Assembly (NCBI RefSeq): GCF_019890635.1
Contig: NZ_JAIOAB010000057.1
Span: forward strand, 1-48,517
Length of the DNA stretch: 48,517 bases
Source: Streptomyces sennicomposti
GTDB lineage: Bacteria; Actinomycetota; Actinomycetes; Streptomycetales; Streptomycetaceae
Direction: 5' to 3'
Positions 33,567 through 40,888 of this stretch are shown here, piece by piece. The notes under the pieces are model-generated. The model did not search any database. It had not been told where the DNA came from and worked only from the letters and a program-made list of their open reading frames with translations. Position 1 is the stretch's first letter; each line of letters begins with the position of its first letter. The translations under genes were made by a program, and so were the position numbers.

Positions 33567-33779
33567 ATGTCCTCGCGTCGCAGAGTCTGTCCCGTGTGCC
33601 GCCGTGAGATCGCCGTCGTGGCCGGGCGGTTCGCGCGGCACGATCCGCCCGGGGCGCGGGAGAGCGGCGAGCTGACGTCCTGTCCGGGCTCACGCAGGAC
33701 CGCGCCCCTCGGCGCGGCACAGCCCTCGCTGGACGGGTACGTCGTCCCCGAGTTCCCCGGGCAGCTCACGCTGTTCTAG
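33567..33779 (+). CDS. Small zinc-ribbon-like hypothetical protein
   Basis: A 70-residue protein with CPVC near residue 8, RFARHDPPG and a later SCPGS. These could form a CxxC...H...C metal site. The C-terminal half is unstructured and ends PEFPGQLTLF. The ATG at 33567 gives the shortest product with regular Streptomyces codon use. There is no neighbour on the same strand. Function is unknown. Confidence 0.6.
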   Translation: MSSRRRVCPVCRREIAVVAGRFARHDPPGARESGELTSCPGSRRTAPLGAAQPSLDGYVVPEFPGQLTLF

Positions 33780-33825
33780 CCGACGCCCGCCCCGATCCCT
33801 CGGCCGCCGCCGCCGGTTCGCGCGC

Positions 33826-34482
33826 TCAGTTGCCCGCCACCGACTTCACCGCCACCGACACCGGCGTGGAGCCGGACACCAGTTCCAGGGTCAGGCCGGC
33901 CGTCGCCGGAGTGTCCACCAGCTCGGCGAGGACGGCGGCCACGTCGTCGCGGGGCACCGAGCCCCGGCCGGTGCTCGCCTCCAGCCGGACGTGGCCGGTG
34001 CCGGGCTCGTCCGTCAGCGTGCCGGGGCGCAGAATCGTCCAGTCCAGGGCCTCCTGGGCGCGTACGTGGTCGTCCGCGGCGCCCTTGGCCCGCAGATACG
34101 CGTCGAAGATCTCGCCGCCCTCGTGCCGGGCGTCGGCGGCCATCGCCGACACCACCACATGGCGCCGTACGCCCGCCCGGACCGCCGCGTCGGCGAACAG
34201 CACCGCCGCGCCCTTGTCCACCGTGTCCTTGCGGGCCTTCCCGCTGCCCGGTCCCGCACCCGCCGCGAACACCGCCGCGTCCGCGCCCCGCAGCCGCTCC
34301 GCGACCTCCTCGACCGAGGCCGACTCCAGGTCCAGCACGATCGGTTCGGCGCCGGCCGCGCGCAGATCGTCGGCCTGTTCGGCGCGGCGGACGACCCCCG
34401 CCACCTCGTCCCCGCGCGCGGCGAGCAACCGCTCCAGCCGCAGCGCGATCTGACCATGGCCCCCAGCGATGACAATGCGCAT
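33826..34482 (-). CDS. NAD(P)-binding atypical SDR protein
   Basis: A 218-residue Rossmann protein. VIAGGHGQIALRLERLL (GxxGxxA) binds the dinucleotide, VLDLESASVEEVAERLRGADAAVFAAG follows, and LDWTILRPGTLTDEPGTG is typical of NAD(P)H-binding atypical SDRs. It lacks the YxxxK catalytic pair. Substrate is unknown. The ATG at 34480-34482 gives the usual MRIVIAGG start. Confidence 0.85.
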   Translation of the reverse strand: MRIVIAGGHGQIALRLERLLAARGDEVAGVVRRAEQADDLRAAGAEPIVLDLESASVEEVAERLRGADAAVFAAGAGPGSGKARKDTVDKGAAVLFADAAVRAGVRRHVVVSAMAADARHEGGEIFDAYLRAKGAADDHVRAQEALDWTILRPGTLTDEPGTGHVRLEASTGRGSVPRDDVAAVLAELVDTPATAGLTLELVSGSTPVSVAVKSVAGN

Positions 34483-34538
34483 GTCTCCGACCGTACGCCC
34501 GGACGGCCGCATCCGCCGCACGACTCCCGCCGCACCCC

Positions 34539-34758
34539 AGAGCACCCGCCCCATCACCCCAGAGCGCCCGCCCCATCACCCGAGGGCACCCGTCCCATCA
34601 CCCCAAGGCACCCGTCCCATCACCCCAGAGCGCCCGCCCCATCACCCGAGGGCACCCGTCCCATCACCCCAGAGCACCCGCCCCATCACCCGAGGGCACC
34701 CGCGCCTTCACCTCAGCGCGCCCGCGCCTTCACCTAAGCGCACCCGCACCCGCCCTCG
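34539..34758. repeat. 22-bp tandem repeat (10 units)
   Basis: Ten units of 22 bp start with A(G/A)(A/G/C)GC(A/G)CCCG and end CATCACCC(C/G) in most copies. They start at 34539 and every 22 bases to 34737, the last being degenerate. They fill most of the 418-bp gap between the SDR gene and the amidohydrolase gene. Open frames through the array are repeat artefacts. The remaining gap (34759-34900) has no recognisable feature. Confidence 0.93.
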
Positions 34759-34900
34759 CCCTCCAGAGGCGCTCTCCCCGCCACGCTCCCGCCACACACA
34801 CCCCAGCGCGCACCCCCACGCACCGGAGCGCACACCCCGCCCCCCGACTCCCCCCTCGCCCCACCCCGCACGCCCGCGAGGCCCGAGCATCACCCGGCCC

Positions 34901-36163
34901 TCAGGACAGCTCCCCCCGCCCCTGCCGGGGCAGCCCGAGTTCCACCGCCGCCGCGGAGTCGCAGAACTCCCGTACCGCGCTGGTCCGCGCCACCACGCGC
35001 CCCCGGTGCACCACGATCCGGCTGTACGCCAGCGACAGCGCCCCCGCGAGGCCCTCGCCGCGCACCGCGAGGAGTTCGGCGGGGAAACCGGCCTCCACCC
35101 GCACCTCGGGCAGGCCGAGGACCGAGCGGGCCGACGCGCTCACCGCGTCGTAGGCGTCCTCGGGGCGCAGCCCGTAGCGCGAGGCGAGGAGATAGGCCGC
35201 CTCCAGCGGGTCGCCGCGCCCCACCGGGTTCGACACGTCCCGCAGGGCGCCGCTGCCCGCGGCCACCCGCACCCCGGCCGCCCGCAGCAGCCGCACCGGC
35301 GCGGTCCCGGGCTCCTCCGCGCCCGCACAGCCGCCCTGCGGCAGGCACACCACCGTCACCCCGGCCGCGGCCAGCTGGTCGGCGGCCCGCGCGGCCGCCT
35401 CGGCGGGCAGCCGGGCCAGGCCGCCGCACGGCCCCAGCGTCACCCCGGGCCGCAGCCCGCCCGCCATCGCGGCGATCCGCGCCAGCCGGGCCGGATCACC
35501 GCCGTCGGTGTGCAGATCGACGGGGCAGCCGTGCTCGGAGGCGACCTCCAGGACGGCCTCCACGTAGCCGGTGGGGTCCGGGTCCACGTCCGGGCAGCCG
35601 CCCACCACCCCCGCGCCCATCTTCACCGCGTCCCGCAGCACCGCCAGCCCGTCCGCGCCGGCCGCCCCGGTCAGCACGCGCGGCACCGCCACCGCCGTCA
35701 GCTCGGCGAGCCCGTGCAGCGCCCGGCGCGCCCGCAGGACCGCCCGGAGCGCGCCGAGCCCCTGGACGTCGCCCACGCGCACGTGCGCGCGCTGGGCGGT
35801 CGCCCCGTGGCCGAGCTGCAGCAGCGCGGCCTCGGTCGCCCGGCGCTGGACGTCCTCCGCGTCGTACGACACCGGGCCGCCGGCGTCGGCGGTCAGGGCC
35901 GTGTCCGCGTGCGCGTGCGGTTCGGCGGGGGCCGGCAGCAGCAGCCAGCCGGTCAGGTCCACCCGAGCCCCGCGGGCCGGGTCCAGGCTGCCGGCCGTGC
36001 CGACCGCCTCGATCCGCCCGCCGGCCAGCCGTACGTCCACGGCCCGGCCGTCGGTGAGCCGGGCCCCGCACAGCAGCAGGCCGTCCGGGGCCGGCGGCTC
36101 CGGCGGCTGCGGTGGCTCCGGCGGGGTCGGCGGGTGGGGCGGCTGCGACTTACCGGGGGGCAT
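34901..36163 (-). CDS. Cytosine-deaminase-like amidohydrolase, probably inactive
   Basis: A 420-residue amidohydrolase-fold protein with a proline-rich start (residues 1-27). PAEPHAHADTAL retains the HxH metal motif near residue 83, and PVDLHTDGGDPARLARIAAMA matches the next metal His. Aligned by eye with E. coli CodA, three key positions have changed. The catalytic Glu of HCDE is Gly (HTDG), the His of ASH is replaced in TLGPCGG, and the metal Asp of GHDD is replaced in GSGALRD. The protein may therefore not deaminate cytosine. The function is unknown. Confidence 0.75.
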   Translation of the reverse strand: MPPGKSQPPHPPTPPEPPQPPEPPAPDGLLLCGARLTDGRAVDVRLAGGRIEAVGTAGSLDPARGARVDLTGWLLLPAPAEPHAHADTALTADAGGPVSYDAEDVQRRATEAALLQLGHGATAQRAHVRVGDVQGLGALRAVLRARRALHGLAELTAVAVPRVLTGAAGADGLAVLRDAVKMGAGVVGGCPDVDPDPTGYVEAVLEVASEHGCPVDLHTDGGDPARLARIAAMAGGLRPGVTLGPCGGLARLPAEAAARAADQLAAAGVTVVCLPQGGCAGAEEPGTAPVRLLRAAGVRVAAGSGALRDVSNPVGRGDPLEAAYLLASRYGLRPEDAYDAVSASARSVLGLPEVRVEAGFPAELLAVRGEGLAGALSLAYSRIVVHRGRVVARTSAVREFCDSAAAVELGLPRQGRGELS

Positions 36164-36421
36164 CGCACTCCAGCTGCGGCGGACGACAAGGGCTGACGCG
36201 TGACGGTCACGGTGGCGGTGGCCGGCGGACGGGCGACGGGCCCCGCAAGATCACGCAGAGTGAGTCGAGCCTAGGGTCGCGGCCCGCGCGGACGGGGGAG
36301 GAGCGCAATAGTCGTACCGGTGTGGCACGGGAGTCCGGCCGGTGCGGCGCGGGACTCCGGCCCGTGCGGCACCCGGTCTGCGGGCCCGCGGACACCGGCC
36401 GCGGGGGCACGGGGAACGGAT

Positions 36422-36451
36422 TTGGGCGAACGGCCGCGGACCGTGTAATGT
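36422..36451 (+). promoter_or_regulatory. Promoter of the tRNA-Thr/tRNA-Met unit
   Basis: TTGGGC (36422-36427) and TAATGT (36446-36451) are 18 bp apart and end 11 nt before tRNA-Thr. The rest of 36164-36421 contains an imperfect long inverted repeat around 36320-36370 and no gene. Confidence 0.55.
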
Positions 36452-36462
36452 CTTCATCGCTC

Positions 36463-36535
36463 GCCCCAATAGCTCAGTCGGCAGAGCGTCTCCATGGTAA
36501 GGAGAAGGTCTACGGTTCGATTCCGTATTGGGGCT
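36463..36535 (+). tRNA. tRNA-Thr (anticodon GGT)
   Basis: 73 nt. Acceptor GCCCCAA pairs with TTGGGGC, the anticodon stem is TCTCC/GGAGA with loop ATGGTAA, and T-loop TTCGATT is present. CCA is not encoded. It is followed at 46 nt by tRNA-Met, with a GCAA-capped hairpin between them. Confidence 0.95.
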
Positions 36536-36581
36536 CTGGTGTGAGAGGTTCCCGTCGCAAGGCGGGAGCTGATCTCATCAA

Positions 36582-36654
36582 AGCGGTGTAGCTCAGTCGG
36601 TAGAGCAAGCGGCTCATAATCGCTGTGTCACCGGTTCAAGTCCGGTCACCGCTA
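36582..36654 (+). tRNA. tRNA-Met, elongator (anticodon CAT)
   Basis: 73 nt. Acceptor AGCGGTG pairs with CACCGCT, the anticodon loop is CTCATAA, and the T arm is ACCGG-TTCAAGT-CCGGT. The A1-T72 pair and lack of initiator features indicate the elongator type. Confidence 0.93.
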
Positions 36655-36659
36655 CTGAC

Positions 36660-36704
36660 AGTAGCCGATTGCGGGGTCGGTCCTTCGATCGGCTACTCTT
36701 TCTT
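36660..36704 (+). terminator. Hairpin with T-rich tail between tRNA-Met and rpmG
   Basis: A 10-bp stem, AGTAGCCGAT (36660-36669) with ATCGGCTACT (36688-36697), is followed by CTTTCTT. It would end the tRNA transcript or attenuate read-through into rpmG. Confidence 0.75.
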
Positions 36705-36744
36705 GCGTTGAACTAGTCCACCCGTTCGTCTTAGGAGCACTCAC

Positions 36745-36909
36745 GTGGCTGCCACCGACGTCCGCCCGAAGATCACGCTGGCCTGCGTGGAGTGCAAGGA
36801 GCGGAACTACATCACCAAGAAGAACCGGCGTAACAACCCGGATCGTCTGGAGATGAAGAAGCACTGCCCGCGTTGCAACGCGCACACCGCGCACCGCGAA
36901 ACGCGATAA
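36745..36909 (+). CDS. rpmG: 50S ribosomal protein L33 (zinc-binding C+ type)
   Basis: A 54-residue protein. CVEC and CPRC provide four cysteines for zinc; NYITKKNRRNNPDRLEMKKHCPRC is the family core. Streptomycetes have C+ and C- paralogs exchanged with zinc supply, and this is the C+ form. The GTG start has AGGAG 8 nt upstream. A strong terminator lies after the stop. Confidence 0.97.
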   Translation: MAATDVRPKITLACVECKERNYITKKNRRNNPDRLEMKKHCPRCNAHTAHRETR

Positions 36910-36921
36910 ATCAGGCTCATT

Positions 36922-36957
36922 CATGAGGCCGCCCCCACTCCAGGGGGCGGCCTCATG
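36922..36957 (+). terminator. Terminator of rpmG
   Basis: A perfect 15-bp stem, 36922-36936 with 36943-36957, has a 6-nt loop. A short T run follows at 36961. Confidence 0.9.
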
Positions 36958-37136
36958 GTGTTTCACCGGCCCGACCGGCAGTTCATCCGATGGGACGCGT
37001 ATCGGTTCGTAGGGTGATCAGCCTCACTCGCTGATCCGCCCGCTGATCCGCTCGCCCACCCGGCGCGGAACTGCCGCTTCATCCGCCGGATCGCATCATC
37101 CGCACGACCACAGCTGACACCAGGAGGTTCCGGGCC

Positions 37137-37589
37137 ATGGCGCTCGACCAGTCCTTCGTGGGGCGGTCCTATCCGCCCACCGCCCCCTACGAGGTGGGCC
37201 GGGAGAAGATCCGGGAGTTCGCGGAGGCGGTCGGGGACGCCAACCCGGCGTACACGGACCCGGAGGCCGCCAAGGCGCTCGGGCACCCCGATGTGATCGC
37301 CCCGCCGACCTTCGTCTTCGCGATCGCCTTCAAGGCCGCGGGCCAGGTCGTCCACGACCCGCAGCTCGGCCTCGACTACGACCGCGTGGTGCACGGCGAC
37401 CAGAAGTTCGCCTACGTCCGCCCCGTGCGCGCCGGCGACCGGCTGACCGTCACGTCCACCATCGACGCGATCAGGTCCATGGCCGGCAACGACATCCTGG
37501 ACGTCCGCGGCGAGGTGCACGACGAGGCCGGCGAGCACGTCGTGACCACCTGGATCAAGCTGGTGGCCCGTGCGGCCGAGGAGGCGTGA
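37137..37589 (+). CDS. MaoC-like dehydratase, HadA-like N-terminal hot-dog protein
   Basis: A 150-residue single hot-dog domain of the FAS1/MaoC N-terminal type (UPF0336). It begins LDQSFVGRSYPPTAPYEVGREKIREFAEAVGDANPAYTD, followed by GHPDVIAPPTFVFAIAFKAAG. This half normally lacks the catalytic hydratase motif and pairs with the next gene product. The location after rpmG and upstream of the secE-rplA block is the same as hadA-hadB in Mycobacterium. There the pair is a 3-hydroxyacyl-ACP dehydratase of fatty acid synthase II. ATG has AGGAGG upstream. Confidence 0.87.
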   Translation: MALDQSFVGRSYPPTAPYEVGREKIREFAEAVGDANPAYTDPEAAKALGHPDVIAPPTFVFAIAFKAAGQVVHDPQLGLDYDRVVHGDQKFAYVRPVRAGDRLTVTSTIDAIRSMAGNDILDVRGEVHDEAGEHVVTTWIKLVARAAEEA

Positions 37590-37596
37590 GGAACCG

Positions 37597-38025
37597 ATGA
37601 CGGCGAAGATCGCCTACGACGACGTCGAGGTCGGCACCGAGCTGCCGGCCCAGTCCTTCCCCGTGACCCGCGCCACCCTCGTCCAGTACGCGGGCGCCTC
37701 CGGGGACTTCAACCCGATCCACTGGAACGAGCGGTTCGCCAAGGAGGTCGGGCTGCCGGACGTGATCGCGCACGGCATGTTCACCATGGCCGAGGCGATC
37801 CGCGTCGTCACCGACTGGACCGGCGACCCGGGCGCCGTGGTCGAGTACGGCGTCCGCTTCACCAAACCGGTCGTCGTCCCCGACGACGACAAGGGCGCCG
37901 TGATCGAGGTCACGGGCAAGGTCGCGGCCAAGCTGGACGACCGCAAGGTCCGGGTCGACCTGACCGTCACCAGCGCCGGCCAGAAGGTCCTCGGCATGTC
38001 CCGGGCGGTCGTACGACTGGCCTGA
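37597..38025 (+). CDS. MaoC-like dehydratase, HadB-like catalytic subunit
   Basis: A 142-residue hot-dog protein. GASGDFNPIHWNERFAKEVGLPDVIAHGMFTM carries the hydratase-2 signature with the catalytic Asp and His. It starts 7 nt after the HadA-like gene and presumably forms a heterodimer with it, dehydrating (3R)-hydroxyacyl thioesters. Streptomyces makes no mycolic acids, so the acyl substrate is probably from ordinary fatty acid or polyketide metabolism. GAGGA lies just upstream of the ATG. Confidence 0.88.
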   Translation: MTAKIAYDDVEVGTELPAQSFPVTRATLVQYAGASGDFNPIHWNERFAKEVGLPDVIAHGMFTMAEAIRVVTDWTGDPGAVVEYGVRFTKPVVVPDDDKGAVIEVTGKVAAKLDDRKVRVDLTVTSAGQKVLGMSRAVVRLA

Positions 38026-38034
38026 GAGGCGCGC

Positions 38035-38077
38035 GGGCCGCGGACCTCGGACCCGTGTGGCCCCGGGTCCGCGGCCC
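38035..38077 (+). terminator. Terminator after the HadB-like gene
   Basis: A perfect 12-bp stem, GGGCCGCGGACC (38035-38046) with GGTCCGCGGCCC (38066-38077), lies 10 nt after the stop. Confidence 0.75.
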
Positions 38078-38115
38078 ACGGCCCGCCGTCGTGCCGTCCC
38101 TCCGGCGCCGTCTCG

Positions 38116-38121
38116 TAGTCT
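38116..38121 (+). promoter_or_regulatory. -10 element of a leaderless murB transcript
   Basis: TAGTCT fits the TAnnnT pattern and ends exactly 7 nt before the GTG start of murB. No ribosome site lies in between. This is the spacing of leaderless streptomycete promoters. Confidence 0.6.
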
Positions 38122-38128
38122 TGGGCGC

Positions 38129-39184
38129 GTGCAGGTACTCCACGACGCGCCCCTCGCCCCGCTGACCACCTTCCGGCTGGGCGGCCCCGCGACCCGGCTG
38201 ATCACCGCGACCACCGACGCCGAGGTGATCGAAGCCGTCCGCGAGGCCGACGCCGCCGGCACCCCGCTGCTGGTCATCGGCGGCGGCTCGAACCTGGTCA
38301 TCGGAGACAAGGGCTTCGACGGCACCGCCCTGCGCATCGCCACCCGCGGCGTCGAACTCAGCGGAACGACGCTGGAGCTGGCCGCCGGCGAGGTGTGGAC
38401 CGACGCCGTCGCCCGCACCGTCGAGGCCGGACTCGCCGGCATCGAATGCCTGTCCGGCATCCCCGGCTCCGCCGGCGCCACCCCGATCCAGAACGTCGGC
38501 GCGTACGGCCAGGAGGTCTCCGCCACGATCACCGAGGTCGTCGCCTACGACCGCACGGCGGGCGAGACGGTCACCCTCACCAACGCCGAGTGCGCCTTCT
38601 CCTACCGGCACAGCCGCTTCAAGGACGAGCCCGAGCGGTACGTCGTCCTGCGCGTCCGCTTCGAGCTGGAGGACGCCGGCGGCCTGTCCGCCCCCGTCAA
38701 GTACGCCGAGACCGCCCGGGCGCTCGGCGTCGAGGCCGGCGACCGGGTCGCCCTCGCCACCGCCCGCGACACGGTGCTGAAACTGCGTGCGGGGAAGGGC
38801 ATGGTGCTCGACCCCGAGGACCACGACACCTGGTCCGCCGGGTCCTTCTTCACCAACCCGATCCTCACCGACACCGACTTCGCCGCCTTCCGCGCGCGGG
38901 TGCGGGAGCGGCTGGGCGCGGACGCCGAGCCGCCCGCCTACCCGGCGGGGGAGGGCCGTACCAAGACCTCGGCGGCCTGGCTGATCGACAAGGCCGGCTT
39001 CACCAAGGGCTACGGCGCCGGCCCGGCCCGTATCTCCACCAAGCACACCCTCGCCCTCACCAACCGCGGCGGCGCGACCACCGAGGACCTGCTCGCGCTG
39101 GCCCGCGAGGTCGTGGCCGGCGTCCGGGAGGCCTTCGGGGTCACCCTGGTCAACGAACCGGTGACGGTGGGCGTCAGCCTCTGA
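38129..39184 (+). CDS. murB: UDP-N-acetylenolpyruvoylglucosamine reductase
   Basis: A 351-residue flavoenzyme of peptidoglycan precursor synthesis; it reduces the enolpyruvyl group to lactate with NADPH and FAD. FAD-binding stretches are TFRLGGPA, VIGGGSNLVIGDKGF and IPGSAGATPIQNVGAYGQE. YRHSRFK and the catalytic Ser region SAGSFFTNPIL follow. The length matches type I MurB. The GTG is chosen because it has a -10 element at the right distance for leaderless expression and no better start exists. Confidence 0.95.
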   Translation: MQVLHDAPLAPLTTFRLGGPATRLITATTDAEVIEAVREADAAGTPLLVIGGGSNLVIGDKGFDGTALRIATRGVELSGTTLELAAGEVWTDAVARTVEAGLAGIECLSGIPGSAGATPIQNVGAYGQEVSATITEVVAYDRTAGETVTLTNAECAFSYRHSRFKDEPERYVVLRVRFELEDAGGLSAPVKYAETARALGVEAGDRVALATARDTVLKLRAGKGMVLDPEDHDTWSAGSFFTNPILTDTDFAAFRARVRERLGADAEPPAYPAGEGRTKTSAAWLIDKAGFTKGYGAGPARISTKHTLALTNRGGATTEDLLALAREVVAGVREAFGVTLVNEPVTVGVSL

Positions 39185-39336
39185 CGCGACGGCGGCCACC
39201 GTGCACGGCGGTGAGCCCGGCCGCGGGCTCAGCCGCGCGCCCGCGCACAACCCCCGCGCACAACCCCCGCGTACCCCCCGGCGCAGCCCGGCGCGCCGTC
39301 TCCGCGCGCGCACCGATCGCCGCCCCGCCCCGCTCC

Positions 39337-39969
39337 CTAATACGCCACCCCCACCCCCTGCTTCACCGCCGCCGGGTCGTCCGTCAGCGCCAGCATCGCG
39401 TGGGCCACGTCCGCCCGCGCGATGAAACGGCCGTGCGGCGGGAAACCGCCGATCACCGTGCGGTACGTGCCGGTCAGCGGCTTGTCCTGGAGACGCGGCG
39501 GGCGGACCACCGTCCAGTCCGTGGCGCTGCGGGCCACCTCCGCCTCCATCGCGCGCAGATCGGCGTAGACGTCCTTGAGCACCGCGGAGACCAGGCGCCG
39601 CGCGGTGCGGTCGAGGAGGCCGTCGCCGGCCGGTTCCGGCCCCACCGGGCCCGCGCTCACCGCGAGCAGCCGCCGGACCCCCTCCGCCTCCATCGCGCCG
39701 AGCACCGTACGGGTCAGCCGGGTCGCCACCCCGGCGTCCCTGCGGCTGCGGGCGCCCAGTCCGGACAGCACCGCGTCCCGGCCCGCGACGGCGGGCCGCA
39801 CGGCCTCCGGGTCGCGCAGGTCGGCGCGGAACACCTCCAGCCCGGGGCCCGTGACGGTCAGCCGGGCGGGGTCGCGGACCACGGCGGTGACCCGGTGCCC
39901 GGCGGCCAGCGCCTGCCGCACGATCTCCTGGCCGATGCCGCCGGTGGCGCCGAAAACAGTGAGGTTCAT
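39337..39969 (-). CDS. NAD(P)-dependent atypical SDR protein (target of the TetR regulator)
   Basis: A 210-residue Rossmann protein. TVFGATGGIGQEIVRQALAAGH is the dinucleotide-binding glycine motif, and WTVVRPPRLQDKPLTGTYR is typical of NAD(P)H-binding atypical SDRs. It ends with ADVAHAMLALTDD, the usual active-site helix region. Two adjacent ATGs exist (39967 and 39970); the downstream one has better spacing from GGGGG. It is divergent from a TetR regulator with palindromic operators between them, so it is probably induced by that regulator's ligand. Substrate is unknown. Confidence 0.85.
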   Translation of the reverse strand: MNLTVFGATGGIGQEIVRQALAAGHRVTAVVRDPARLTVTGPGLEVFRADLRDPEAVRPAVAGRDAVLSGLGARSRRDAGVATRLTRTVLGAMEAEGVRRLLAVSAGPVGPEPAGDGLLDRTARRLVSAVLKDVYADLRAMEAEVARSATDWTVVRPPRLQDKPLTGTYRTVIGGFPPHGRFIARADVAHAMLALTDDPAAVKQGVGVAY

Positions 39970-39994
39970 CATGTGCCCCCATGGCCTGATGGTG

Positions 39995-40043
39995 GGTGAG
40001 TGTTCACTCACCCTGTCTTCTCCTAGAGTGAGTAAACACTCAC
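39995..40043. promoter_or_regulatory. Twin palindromic operators of the SDR/TetR divergon
   Basis: Operator 1 is the perfect palindrome GGTGAGTG-TT-CACTCACC (39995-40012). Operator 2 is GTGAGT-AAAC-ACTCAC (40028-40043). They share the half-site (G)GTGAGT / ACTCAC(C). A TAGAGT -10 (40024-40029) overlaps operator 2, and TTCACT (40003-40008) may be its -35. Binding of TetR-type dimers would block both genes. Confidence 0.8.
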
Positions 40044-40072
40044 CCACCCGTCAAGCCCGCCGGGAGCCCGCC

Positions 40073-40762
40073 ATGGAACCCTTGGACCCCATGCAGCAAG
40101 AACCCGCCCGCGAGCAGCCCGGCGCCCCCGACCGATCCGCCGCGGGCAGGCCCACCCGCGCCCGCATCCTCGACGCGGCCCACGCCCTGATGCTCACCGT
40201 CGGCCTCGCCCGCGCCACCACCAAGGAGATCGCCAAGGCGGCCGGCTGCTCGGAGGCGGCGCTCTACAAGCACTTCGACGGCAAGGAGGAACTGTTCATC
40301 CAGGTGCTGCACGAGCGGCTGCCGCGCCTGACCCCCCTCCTGCGCGCCCTCGCCGCCGAGCCGGGCCGGGGCGCCCTGGCCGACAACCTCACCGAGATCG
40401 CCCGCCAGGCCGCCCTGTTCTACGAGCAGAGCTTCCCGATCGCCGCCTCCCTGTACGCCGAGACCCAGCTCAAGCGCCGCCACGACCAGGCGATGCGGCA
40501 GATGGGCTCGGGCCCGCACGTGCCGATCGAGGAACTGGCCGCCTACCTCCGCGCCGAGCAGTCCCTCGGCCGGATCGCCCCCGGCGCCGATCCCTTCGCC
40601 GCGGCCTCCCTGCTGCTCGGCGCCTGCGCGCAGCGGGCCTTCGCGTACGACGCGGCGGAATCCCGCCCGGACGCCGACGAGTTCGCCGCCCGCCTGGCCG
40701 CCACGCTGCTGGCGGGCATCGCGGCGCCGACCGCCGAGCGGCCCGCGCCGGAAGACCGGTGA
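40073..40762 (+). CDS. TetR-family transcriptional regulator
   Basis: A 229-residue repressor. After a 25-residue linker, residues about 25-75 form the helix-turn-helix: ARILDAAHALMLTVGLARATTKEIAKAAGCSEAALYKHFDGKEELF. The C-terminal ligand domain is helical and hydrophobic. The ATG at 40073 follows GGGAG. It is divergent from the SDR gene and the two operators between them indicate autoregulation. The 3' end lies in a 17-bp repeat array, so the last residues may vary between strains. Confidence 0.92.
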   Translation: MEPLDPMQQEPAREQPGAPDRSAAGRPTRARILDAAHALMLTVGLARATTKEIAKAAGCSEAALYKHFDGKEELFIQVLHERLPRLTPLLRALAAEPGRGALADNLTEIARQAALFYEQSFPIAASLYAETQLKRRHDQAMRQMGSGPHVPIEELAAYLRAEQSLGRIAPGADPFAAASLLLGACAQRAFAYDAAESRPDADEFAARLAATLLAGIAAPTAERPAPEDR

Positions 40763-40831
40763 AGCCGGAAGCCCGGTGAGGCCGGAAGCCCGGTGAGGCC
40801 GGAAGACCGGTGAGGCCGGGAAACAGGTGAG
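40747..40831. repeat. 17-bp tandem repeat overlapping the tetR stop (5 units)
   Basis: Five units of GCCGGAAG(C/A)CCGGTGA(G/A) start at 40747, 40764, 40781, 40798 and 40815. The first contains the tetR stop codon. Units later in the array are diverged. Confidence 0.9.
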
Positions 40832-40888
40832 GGCCTGTCACAGAGATCGCATAGGGTCGGTTCTCGCTCTACCAGGAGGGGAACAACC

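Noticed and set aside
39575..40072. Upstream extension of tetR
   Set aside because: It reads the SDR gene in antisense and crosses the operators; the ATG at 40073 has GGGAG.
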